From Cristatella mucedo (taxonomy: Eukaryota; Bryozoa; Phylactolaemata; Cristatellidae), in NCBI GenBank assembly GCA_009760855.2, contig WPIO01000083.1:1396001-1460000 (forward strand): a DNA stretch of 64,000 nt, given 5' to 3'. The notes under the pieces are model-generated. The model searched no databases and was not told the origin of the DNA. It worked only from the letters and a program-made list of their open reading frames with translations. Of this stretch, positions 1 through 51,547 are shown in pieces. A program made the translations under genes and the position numbers. The first letter of the stretch is position 1. Every line of letters begins with the position of its first letter.

Positions 1-1299
1 GTGGGAAGCACTATACGCCTGGAGTGCGTGCATGAATAAGTGCGAGTGCATGTGTCATAGTTGTGTTAACTTGCAGTTACATAAATGTGATGAGAGCTTG
101 TGGTGTGCTGAACATGGGTGTGTATGCATATGTACAGATGTGGCTGGCATGCTTAAATGCTTTTGCTGAAACGCTTGTGTGTGTTTGTGTGTGCACCTTC
201 ACTATACTATACCTTCATTATACTGCTAGTATAATACATATAATACATATATAATACACCGTGTAACTCGTCACATACTGGGGTTCAATACCATCTATGC
301 TATGCATGTACATGGCCTACACCTGTGCAAGCCTCAGTTTGTGCGTGCTTTTTTTAGGGCTTGCCTGTCTGCTGTTGATTAATGTTTGTGATGGTGTACA
401 TGTTATTGTGGATGAATTTGTTTATGTGTGGGCACTTTCTCGTTATGTATATATTGGCCACGCCTGTTGAGTTTGTGTGAGGGCACAAGTTTATATTGTT
501 TGTGCTATATCTGCACGTTGCTTGTGTGAGTTAACACTTTTTTGTGTACTCCCTTACTGGAGCTTGCGTTTGAGTGCACAGCGATGAGAAAGTTGGTGCT
601 CATTAATGGATTTAAGTGTGTGCTTTCGTGAGTGTTCCAATTGCAAATGTAAAGCAATGTTTGTTTGTGTATGAGCAAGTGTGTGTTTGTGTGTGGTTGG
701 ATTTGTGAAGCAATGTCTCATGTCTAGCATGTCGCGATCCATACATCCATTATCTGCAGTTCGCAGAAATAATTGGACGTTATTGACTGCGGTTCAGTGG
801 ACCTAACAATTTTCGGTTTTGCTGTGTGCAAAGGCGTAGCTGTACCCGGCCAGATTTGAAAGCAATACAAACAGCAAACTGTATTTCTAGAAGTGGTCTT
901 GTAGGTTTAAGGCGACATGCTCTTGCTGTCTTCACTTTCTATTGTTTGGAATGAAATTATTGTTAGTGCTATCCTTCAGTATGTGTTAGGTGCCATTAAA
1001 ATTAGGTATGGAGGAGCCAAGCGGCAGTGAGCCTGGTTGTTATATTATTAATTACATATACTTTAACCTAATGGTTTCATGCATCCCCTTTCTATCATAC
1101 AGTCGTGGCATTTGCTTCGTGACGTATGCCAATAACATGTACATGCCTAAGAAGTTGTACATCTACTGGCGATGTTTCTGCTGCAACTGCCGTAGAGATT
1201 GTTCGAATCATCTGCTGCTTCATGTGGAAGGAGCAAATGCTGTGAGGAATAGGTGTATTATTAGCTTGTTTTTATATGTGTCGCCAAGTCAGGGGGTGT

Positions 1300-1625
1300 C
1301 ACAAAGTCAGTCTTGAGTGAGCTCCATGCTTTGGGAGCTCACGAACTAAAAAGCCGGTTCTCCACAGGGGATTTGAGGTTGAGTAGAAGCACAGGTAAAC
1401 GACATGAGTCAGACGAGTGGGTTTTATTATGCCTAACTTGATTAGGAAGCTGTTTCGATATGAGCTATAGAATAAACGGACTTGAAAGGGACAAAACCTG
1501 AAAGTCGATATGCAGTTTGATTTAGAGCCAGCATAGGTTGAAGAGAAGTGGTATATGGAGGCAGATTTTTTAGTGTGCCGGATATATTTAATATCGCGTT
1601 TGTGCCACAACCACAGCGACCTAGA
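1300..1625 (-). mobile_element. Degenerate LINE family A 3' coding remnant
   Basis: On the minus strand the reading RTGFLVRELPKHGAHSRL and nearby bases match the better-preserved DRAFSSYAPKAWNSLP stretch of other copies, for example 20362-20955. Broken by many changes. Confidence 0.6.
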
Positions 1626-3104
1626 TCATAGCCTCAAAAATATGTCGAGTTGAAATGGTATTTTTGCATTTGGTCTTCAGTTTGGCCTAGCCGATAGCCG
1701 ATGGATAACCCTAGAAAAACGTTCGTTCAAGCATGTTTAGAGAGTTTTGCAGGACTATAAACACGGTCTGCTTCTGATGCTAGCAGTAAAACTAAAACTA
1801 AAATGAACAAGACACAAAAACATTTACACCCGAACGCATATGTTGAGATTGTAATAGAGAATGCATACCCCAGCCTACGACAGTGCTACGCCCAGATGTT
1901 GTCGTTTTCGATACTAGGCTGGGGGGGGCCTCCTGACCTTGACTGACCAATCGAGGTGCAGCATTCCTATTGCTGGCGAAAGCAACAGTGCTGGCCAAGC
2001 AGAGTGCAGCGTTCCTGGGCTAAGACGAAAAGGGAAGCTCCGTTAGCATTAACGTCTGCAGAAAGAGTCGTTGATTAAATGTTGTTGAGTTCGGTTGTGT
2101 TCCGAGTGCTCCAAGTTGTTTGCTGCTTAGCAATATGCGAGCACACACGCTCACAACACATACCATGCACAAGCTACTGAGCAAATACAAATATATTGTA
2201 ACCTCAATCAGCCAATAGTATATAATAACTTACCACGCTACAAGGAAGGAGATCATGCGACCGGACTTTTTAAAGGCTCACAAATACTGAAAACACAAAC
2301 TCACTAGCACATTTACACATAACAGAAAACAAAAGCCACGAAAGTGCACAAAACTGCACAGCTACACATGCACGTGCATGCGAACACAGGTGTACACATA
2401 ACCAGGTGAAGCTCCGAACTCTTTATTTTGAGGCAAGCAGTATAGGGCACTCGTGCTCGTTCAGGGAAGTGTGAGCCTCCCACCCAACAGTAGGAACACT
2501 CTGAGCTTTCTGTCTTTCTGGGCAGGCCGATGAGATTTGGACTTAAGTCCGACAATCTGACATCATTACATATCGAAGGAGCCACTCCTGGCATATAGGA
2601 TGGTAAGATGCCTTTCTGCATCCAGAGCTGTGGCTTGGATGGGTTTTGATAACTTGATGTGACTGATCGAAGGACAAACATTCACAAACAAATGCAAAGA
2701 GGCACAAACACACATACAACAATAATAGTCACATCAAGCATTAAACATGCACGTGGACACACAGGCAGGCAAACACGGACGTGCTGACACAAATACAGAC
2801 ACCCAAGCACATGCTTAAATAAACTATTGGGCTGTGCCTGACAATAACTACGGATAGATTGCAGCTGCTGCTGAATTTATGAGCCACATTTCGCATTCCA
2901 GCAGTCGGTCAAGCCACGGGTAGAGAAGCATAAGTTACGAGTGCACAGACAATCGTCATAGCGGTTAAAATCTTACCCACCACGAAAATGTTTACACGCT
3001 AGGCATAACTAAGCTCCTATGGTTCGTGCGTTGAGATCTACAGCCACAGTCACGCACAACGATCGTACTAACACTGGTAAGTTCACCAGGATAAAATGCT
3101 CAGG

Positions 3105-3330
3105 CAAGCATATAATAACAACAATAACAATAATGATGCACTTGATAAAGCACCCTCAGAGAACTTAATCTCTTTCTAGGCGCTTTAAATTTGCTGCAAA
3201 GTGAAATGCAATTGAATGGTAAGTAAAATCACGCTTGAAAAACAAACAAAATGAATAATATGGTTAGGGGTGACATGCACAGGGTCAGAATGCAAATGTA
3301 CAAGTATAGCTATAATCATGCATAAACTGC
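3105..3330 (-). mobile_element. LINE family A 3' end
   Basis: Begins with (AAT/AAC)n, then the tail caccctcagagaacttaat and ctttctaggcgcttt, then unique tail sequence closely shared with 20128-20300, 37140-37270 and 63680-63800. Confidence 0.8.
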
Positions 3331-4438
3331 GACGTATTAGACTCAACGTGATGAGATTTTTGAAGACATATATCAAAATTCAGGCTATTTTAAATAATAA
3401 ATCTTTGCTGGGGGCCTTGCTGTTGCTAAGATAAGTAACGAATGTGCTATTTCAAATGAAAGCAGCGATTATTACATTAATGATGGCAGAAGCTTGCAAG
3501 CTTAGGCTACCCAGGTGCCAAAGAATATCCCCTGACAATGCACTCAATGTACATCTTTGATATCAGCATGGCCGCTACAATCTAAGACGGCAGACTGATG
3601 GCTTACATCAACTGAGAGCTGAAAAAAGCTCACAAAACCTTACATTTTTACACTACGCGTGCATAAATCAGCGGTGACATGAAGGGGCACGAGTTGCAAG
3701 AAAACCGTCACTATATGAGCACTCGGAGTGTCACCTACTACTGCCACCTTACCAAGTACCCAAGCCAGAACCGAGGGATAGCGAGGAATACGTACAGAAT
3801 TCAGCTCACGCAGCCTCACTGACCACACAGCTACCGTCGTGCAAGCTAAAAAGCAGAAGAAAACGCGCATCGTGCTATGCGTTGCTCTATATGCGTAGGA
3901 TTAGTTACTTAGTTAAAAATAACGATCTAGACTTTACGTTCAAGTGCTGACTGCCAGCACGGAAGATGGCTCACGGAACAAGGCGAAGGTCGGACGGAAG
4001 TCTTTCGTCGATACGCGAGGTTTCAGTTCACGAAAAGAGTGTATCTTAGCTTTCACATACACTCAAATGATTAAATAACACTTTATAATAAGAATGGCTT
4101 ATATTTACTCAAAAGTCGTGAAGTTTTGAGGAAAATTGGTGCATAGTAGGTAATAGCGACAGGCCGGTGAATGCAGCTGCCGTTGGCTTTACGACGCCTT
4201 TTTGGCAGTTGATCTTGCACTTAGACTATTACGATCGGTGTTTTTAAATACATTTGTCATATGCGCTAATTTTTTTTATCGTATGTATCCCCATGTAGAT
4301 ATGCGATACGGTTTTGAGATGTTAGCGTTTGTTGTGGGTCTACGGTCGGGCGAACATTTTCCTACAAGCTTAATTTTGACAAATATATATTCGCACAAGA
4401 TTGCGCTCTTAACATGTACTTTTATATACATTCTGGAA

Positions 4439-4778
4439 TCATTGCAGTTCACCGCGCAGGCGAAAGCTCATCAGAATCGTAAATATTTTCTCTTCCGGAT
4501 CTGTGGCAATTGTCCACTGAGGCGAATGTCCGCGCTCCGCAGCCGCGCGTAACGTCTGCGTTGAGCTGGCTGACCAAGATGGCCGACATTGTATCGTGAT
4601 TGTAAATGCCATTCGGTGGACTGTGAAGCAGCTGCCGCTTGTGCAGCGTGTATTTCTCAAGAGGTGTCTAATCTCTCTAAACGCCCAGGATTCGCTGCAA
4701 CTGAAGCATAGCCCTGCGAAAGCCGTCTAATTTACTGCGATCCCTGCCTGAAACCGATGCGAACAATCGAGATAGGAA
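4439..4778 (+). promoter_or_regulatory. CUL3: CUL3 promoter and 5' UTR region
   Basis: This stretch just upstream of the first exon is richer in CpG than its surroundings. It contains caagatggccg at 4575-4585, resembling the YY1 site found at many animal housekeeping promoters. No TATA box is evident. The transcription start cannot be placed from sequence. Confidence 0.4.
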
Positions 4779-30566
<25,788 letters not shown>

Positions 30567-30780
30567 GGAGTTACTTGACTGCTGCTGGAGGCTCGTGAAC
30601 GACAGCAGCCGAGTCAGCAGTTCCCTGCGAAGGGCACCAACCGTTACTGAAGCTCAAGCGATGACTAGGCACTCGCCTGCTAAGAGACCCAGCTTCGGCA
30701 GTGGCAGGCTGCTTTGTATAGCCACTGATGGTGGCGGCCAGACGTATTTATAAATAAATGTAGCTGTTCAAATGTCGAGG
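30567..30780 (+). terminator. CUL3: CUL3 3' untranslated region and poly(A) signal
   Basis: An AATAAA hexamer lies at 30753-30758, 187 bp after the stop codon, a normal spacing for a short 3' UTR. The cleavage site is inferred to fall shortly after it. A second aataaa near 30995 could be an alternative. Confidence 0.6.
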
Positions 30781-31929
30781 CGTGTGCGCCGTGCATGTGT
30801 CTGCTTGCAATGGACAAGCATGCAGCCTCGAGCGTTTGCTTCCGGCCAGCCATTGCTGCAGCGATCCATCAGCAGGCTGTCCGACTTACTAGAGGATAAG
30901 TAATGCTCATTAAAGTGCTGCTTGATGCAGCACTAATGTCGTTGCCTCATATAGCTATGCCATGTCTAGCTATTTAGGCAAGATTTCAATTACATAAATA
31001 AATTATCAGCTAAGCATGGTCTTGAGAATGTTTGCATTGATGCCTGATGAGATGCATTGACAGCAGCCTCAAATAAGTACACGGTAAATACGTTGCAAAT
31101 GCACAGTGTAGTTTGTTGAGTTTAGTAAGTCGTTGCCCAAGTTTTTTCAGGTGCAGCACTCTGTGTGTAGGGGTGGCTCGACCTATCCTGTGTGCTGCTG
31201 CAAAAGCTTCCAAATGCCGACTGATATCTCGGGGTCATCAAGTGCAGTGTTCGCTCGACCGGATGAATTGTTTTCAGCCAGTAGTAGATGGTTTTACGGT
31301 GTGTTGTTACGAGGTTTGAATTTTATCCACATCGTGGCAGCTCAGCTAGTATATGACTCATGCACATTTTGGAACAAGTTCTTGTTTCTCCTTGAGCGTG
31401 TGTGAATAGTGATGTGTGAAATGTGAAATCTGTACATTGCTGTAGTGGAAGGTGCATGAAGGTTTATGCTTCGAAGATTTATGGGCATCAATTACCCTGG
31501 TGACTTGTAGTTACAAGAATGGCGAGCATGGGGCCTAAGGTGCAAAATTCAAACGATGTGGTGAAACCATGGCTGCTTGCGTGTCTGCCCTACAGGAGGA
31601 AGACATGCCTACAAGCACGACTTGTCTCAGAACTGTGTGTTACCTGCCATATTGCCTCAGTACCTACTTCCCCTCTGCTAGTGACTAGTAAGAGCTAACA
31701 CGAGCCGTGGCTTACCGCATAGAAATAAAATGCAGGTAATTGCTTCTACTATTGCTCTTGAGAAATTCCATTGAGGCCAATATGTAAACAGTTTTTTAAA
31801 TGTGAAATGCTTTGAGCAAGCAACCACATCATGAAGTTGTGTCTGTCAAGTTTTTTGAGGATCAGATGCTTCAAGTGCCAATAGTAGATGCAGTGGCGCT
31901 CAACCCAGCTGTCGAGACGTTTTTCTTGC

Positions 31930-32095
31930 GACCCATTACGGACCGTGATAGACCAGAAGGTGACGTGCTCCATCTTCACGAACCGAGGGTCGAATCCTGC
32001 AGTGGGCGATCCTTTATTGCCAACTGCAAGCCGTGGTAATTGCCATTTAGGCACTTGCACTGCTATACAAATGAGGCTGTTAAATCAGCTAATAA
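31930..32095 (+). mobile_element. SINE-1 copy, 5' diverged
   Basis: B-box-like gggtcgaatcc near 31987-31997, body agtgggcgatcctttattgc and tail atgaggctgttaaatcagct. Confidence 0.78.
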
Positions 32096-32121
32096 TATTG
32101 TACAGGTAGCATGTCTTAAAA

Positions 32122-32143
32122 GGTATATATATATATATACACA

Positions 32144-32226
<83 letters not shown>

Positions 32227-32233
32227 GTATATT
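32122..32233. repeat. AT/AC/AT microsatellite
   Basis: (AT)n, about 70 bp of (AC)n and (AT)n, immediately downstream of a SINE tail. Confidence 0.97.
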
Positions 32234-32763
32234 ACAGTATAGCTCTGGCTATTACCGGATGCCCAGGCGGACGATTTGGGTAAGATGCAAGTATCAACTA
32301 GCAGGGAAGCAGCTGTGAGTCTTTTTTATCCAGAAAGATATTTATGTGGAATGGCTCAAAATAACTGTTTTCTAATATGTGCACCACATTGATTGGCCAC
32401 CAAGACCCAGACGTATGTAAGACGCAAACATTAAGTAACCTCAGCAAAAAAGGGCACATGCTGGAGATTCAATGCCTAGTTGTCGGCAACGTTTACTCGT
32501 TCCTCCATCTGACAAGTGCATTAAACCATTGAGTAGTTAAAACAGTGCACGGGCTTAGTCAAACCAGTCCAGGCCACTACCGATGGGCGACTATGTTTTA
32601 GCTACAGCCACAAAAGGTATCAGCCGGTACTACCAAGAAGTGTTGCTATTCCGACACAATGCCAGTCTAAGGGGATCCTTGACTGTAGAAGCATCAAGTC
32701 CATAGTTTATGATAGGCGACGTGTTTGCTCTTTTACAGAAATATAGACCAGCAGCACAGGCTG

Positions 32764-32764
<1 letters not shown>

Positions 32765-32817
<53 letters not shown>
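32765..32817. repeat. AT microsatellite
   Basis: About 53 bp of pure AT. Confidence 0.97.
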
Positions 32818-32819
<2 letters not shown>

Positions 32820-32879
32820 GCAAAAAAATATAGCCACTTGGAGGGATCTCAGCAACAAAATGCCACCGCTTTGAACGTT

Positions 32880-33250
32880 GAGTGCCATTGAAGAACTGCA
32901 CTACCTGCAACAAGCAGGTCATTCGGACTTCAAGGCATGGCATACATGAAGTCCAAGGACGTAAGTAGCACCATTGAGAAATAATCCAAATCATGGTAAC
33001 TATTCAAGGGCCCTTGAATCTTGAGTAAAGGCAGCAACAACTGGGAAGCAGCGACCTCTGTCCATTCTTTTTTTGTGGTTGTCGACTACATCCAGACTGC
33101 ACGAATGCTTCCGGCATATGAAACATTCAAAATGAAAATGACGTCGGCAGTTCATGGTGATCGGCATACGTCCCGAGTTCAAACAACCAGCGGAGATCCA
33201 GATAAGCTACAATTAGAAGGCACAGCAGCATACAACTCCAGGTAGCATAT
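32880..33250 (+). pseudogene. Possible Gypsy-type integrase remnant
   Basis: One frame reads NCTTCNKQ, a C-x2-C pair as in an integrase zinc finger. Farther on, SDLCPF and FFVVVDYIQTARML resemble the (G)DLF...FLVVVDYYSR start of the integrase core. Frames shift and stops occur. The piece abuts LINE family B at about 33250. Tentative; no LTRs seen. Confidence 0.4.
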
Positions 33251-33254
33251 TTGT

Positions 33255-34346
33255 CCTCGTAAGTACCCTGGACTAAGTCCTGGAGAATTCGTACAGATTT
33301 ATGCTGACGATACTCAGCTGTATTTGTCATTCAAACCGTCGGAATCTGCTGCAGCAACTGATAAACTGAATGCTTGCCTTGCCAACACTCGATCTTGGAT
33401 GTCGGAGAATTTCTTGAAACTAAATGACGATAAAACCGAACTGCTGCTCATAGGACAACCGAAGCGTGTGGCTGGATTAAAAGGCTTTGCTCTTCTAATA
33501 GGTGATGCTGTTGTGCGACCATCACCACGTTCTCGAAATTTAGGTGACGTTCTCAACAACTGCCTCAATTTTAAAAGCTTCATTCAGAAGACTGCTTCTA
33601 CAGCTAGCCATCACGTCCGATCTAAGATTAGGAGCTGTCTTCCACAGTGGCTTGCAAAAAATTTAACTAGCTCCTTAGTTCTGTCCCGGCTTGATTATTG
33701 TAATTCCCTTTTGGCTGGGCTACCAAAAAATGCAACTAGGCCACTGCAGCTGGCTATTGATATGGCTGCAAGGCTAGTCTTCAAGTCCAGAGGTTTAACC
33801 ACGTGTCTCCTTTGCTAAAATAGCTAGGATGGCTGCCGGTTGATCAACCGATACAGAGCAAAGTTCTTAAGCTGACCCACAAAGCTCACCACGGTTTGGC
33901 TCATCCATACCTACCTGAACTGCTACACCAGTTTCAGCCTCCTCGTGCCCTCAGGTCCTGTATGGACAATAAATTACCTGTTCCATTCCTCCGCTTAAAA
34001 ACCGTTGGCGACAGAAGCTTTATTTCTACAGATCCAAGACTGCAGAACTCGCTTCCACGACTCTTATGCAACGACAACTACTCTCCTGCTACCGGCTATG
34101 GCTCATCCTTTTCAGCGGTCCTGAGCTGCTAATTCCATGCTACTCACTACCTCAACTGCTCTCCTGACTCTGTTATGCTTCCTATTTTCTATTTGTTGCA
34201 TGAGATGAAGTCTGTTGGCTACCGAATGCGTACCGAAAGCCGCTTAGGCTGTGAGTGCACTATACAAAACTCTCCTGCCTAACACCCACATAGTCTCTAT
34301 GGCTTTGTGGAGTTACAGACAGAGATGCATTACATTACTTTACATT
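33255..34346 (+). mobile_element. LINE family B, 3' half
   Basis: Starts inside the reverse transcriptase with QIYADDTQLYLSF (33293-33331), then NFLKLNDDKTELLLIG, SRLDYCNSLLAGLPKNATR and, after a frame break near 33820, PELLHQFQPPRALRSCMDNK and LRLKTVGDRSF. The 3' end is gttacagacagagatgcatt. CR1/L2-type. Confidence 0.9.
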
Positions 34347-34829
34347 GAGGCATACGACTGAGCAGCTGAGAGTCACGACCAAATCGAATACTAAGCTGTC
34401 TGCCAGACTTAGTACTAACGATTTATGTAGCCAGAATTTTGGCACCAGGTGAATGAACCTGGGAACTAGGCGACGTGTTTGTTTCGAGAGGCCGGGATAG
34501 ACAGCTTAGATATGACCAAGCATATAACTTTTGTAGCAGTGTCAGTCGAATACAACACAATTGTGTTGAGTCATTCTCTTGCTATGCTATCTAATGCATC
34601 TTCTTAAGATGCACAGATTGTTTAAAGCCCCTCACCCAATAAAAACATCGAGAGCTAATGCATCAATAGACAGCTAAGTGCAGCTAATCATAAAAGACAC
34701 ACAATATGCGGAGCTGAAAAACGAGACCCGAAAGCAAACATTATCTGTACAGTCTTTAGGAATTAATGAATATTATTAAAAATAAAACAATACAAATTGT
34801 TAAAATATATAATTCATTGGTATAGGGCC

Positions 34830-34975
34830 CTATTCAGGCTATTCATTCAGGTGCTTCACATTTGCCGATGGGGCTCGGGACAACGACCTCAAGTCATCAA
34901 ATACATTCACCTTGAACTTGATTCGAGGCAAGCACCACTGGGCCAAACTAGTGCTGCTTATATAGCACTCTATGA
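34830..34975 (-). mobile_element. SINE-2 copy
   Basis: Body atttgccgatggggctcggg, then aatacattcaccttgaactt and a head gcaccactgggcc, which reverses the 27075 copy. Confidence 0.65.
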
Positions 34976-35560
34976 AAACTAATCTCTTTTCTAGGCACTC
35001 TACGTGTGCTGGACAGGAAGCATATCAATTGTGTAGTTATAACATGCACAATGTCAGCACTCAAAAGCACCAAGTCGGAAGAGTGTGTGGTATGATGCAA
35101 AGTCCGATTTGGGGACGTATTTCCGAGAGGTTGGCCGGTACAGGGGAATGAGGGGATCTAAAATTAGCCAAAGATGAAGCCTTGAAGTCGATACGCTGCA
35201 TTTGATGAAGAGCTAGAACAGGTGGTTGGGATGATGGTGGTGTGATGTTGCAGCTACAAGCCTACTAACTGCCGCCGAGTTATTCACCAATAGTAAAACG
35301 CACAGAACAGCTGGAAGAACTACGAGCAGTCTGTCACAGAAATCTATATGGGATGTCACAAATATATGGACCACATTGTCCTGTTGTGTGAAGACGAGAT
35401 TTGTGTTACCGATTAACGTCTGCACACCAGAAGAGAAATACACGGTGTGGAGTACTGTCGAGTACGTGTTCTCGAACGGTGTTTGCTATTTAGCAAGGCA
35501 GGCATACACAACAATGGCTTTCTAAGTCTGGTTAAAGTTGAACCGGAAACCAGTTAGATG
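34970..35560 (-). mobile_element. LINE family A remnant, strongly decayed
   Basis: Tail-like actaatctcttttctaggca, then minus-strand coding traces FVTSHIDFCDRLLVVLPAVL around 35290-35375. Confidence 0.65.
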
Positions 35561-35978
35561 GCTCTGACTAGTAGCCAAAACCCGACACGAAGCTATGAGT
35601 TGCTTTCTGGGAACAACGGTCGAAGTGCAGAGATTTCAGAAGGATGAGATGTGAATAGACAAAGATAAGCAGCACAAGGTAGCCAAAAAGCTTTCAGCCG
35701 GTGAGGCCTGGGAGTTGCACTAGCTATCTTATTAGGAAAGAGTACGCTGACTGATTTGACTACCTTGCATTCGTTGATAGCATGCAGATAGACACACCTA
35801 ATAGTTTTCGCAATGCATTGCCTGTAAACTAGGGAGAGGAGGCTATGGGGCAGCAAAGTGTGCATGTGCAAACGGGTGTGCAAACACGCACTGTGCACAC
35901 ATATACAAAGACAAACAAGGGCTAATGTTTCACAGAGGGAAGGCAGATGATACATCACACATTCGCACTCGACAAAAT

Positions 35979-51094
<15,116 letters not shown>

Positions 51095-51412
51095 TCGGAT
51101 ACTGCTGTAAGGGCAGGTCACCGAGAAGCAGCGCGCTCGAAACGCGCGGGGGAAGCCGCCCGGAAGTGCCGGCGGTCTAAAGGGCAGAGAGGCCGGATGT
51201 TGTTTACTGACCACTTTAGTTGGGCTGCGTACGCTGAGCCGATCTTGACGTGGCTGGTGCCAGTGCCTTCAGTACCTTCGGTGCCCGCAACGGTTTCGCC
51301 CCGATAAGTGTTTAGCACGGTGTTCCAGTGCGTATTCAGCAGGAGTCATTCACAATATTCGTCGACCGCCACGCAATAATTCCCTCTACCGAACGGCTTC
51401 AGCGACCAGACC
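51095..51412. promoter_or_regulatory. Divergent PGAP2/ATG13 promoter
   Basis: Only 318 bp separate the two start codons, in a GC- and CpG-rich tract with no evident TATA box. TGACGTGG at 51246-51253 matches the CRE/UPRE-type core bound by ATF6/XBP1/CREB proteins. Inside PGAP2 exon 1 a CACGTG E-box lies at 51039-51044. Motif matches of this length occur by chance, so only the divergent arrangement is firm. Confidence 0.65.
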
Positions 51413-51547
51413 ATGGCGAGCAACGCCAGAAAGCTGGAATCTTATATAAAAAACTTCGCTTATAAAAGCGTCCAAGTCATCGCTCAGACGCGACAAGGGA
51501 GGCGGCTGCGAACGGAATCCAAGCCGGTTTCGCCGGGCTCTGACTGG
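51413..51547 (+). CDS. ATG13: ATG13 coding exon 1
   Basis: Residues 1-45, MASNARKLESYIKNF to PGSDW, donor gtaagc. The start is the first ATG with continuous ATG13 homology. Confidence 0.93.

Larger units (their letters stand above)
1..4438. other. Upstream intergenic DNA
   Basis: Anonymous sequence rich in tg/ca steps, with two decayed LINE family A pieces listed separately. The short open frames show no recognisable protein. Confidence 0.6.
30781..35978. other. CUL3-PGAP2 convergent intergenic region
   Basis: Contains a SINE-1 (31930-32095), two microsatellites, a probable Gypsy integrase scrap (32880-33250), a LINE family B (33255-34346), a SINE-2 (34830-34975) and LINE family A remnants (34970-35560). 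30781-31900 and 35560-35978 are anonymous; the latter probably includes the PGAP2 3' UTR, but no clear poly(A) signal was seen. Confidence 0.7.

Noticed and set aside
30781-31740. Possible extra gene between CUL3 and PGAP2
   Set aside because: Only short frames without similarity or convincing splice pairs.
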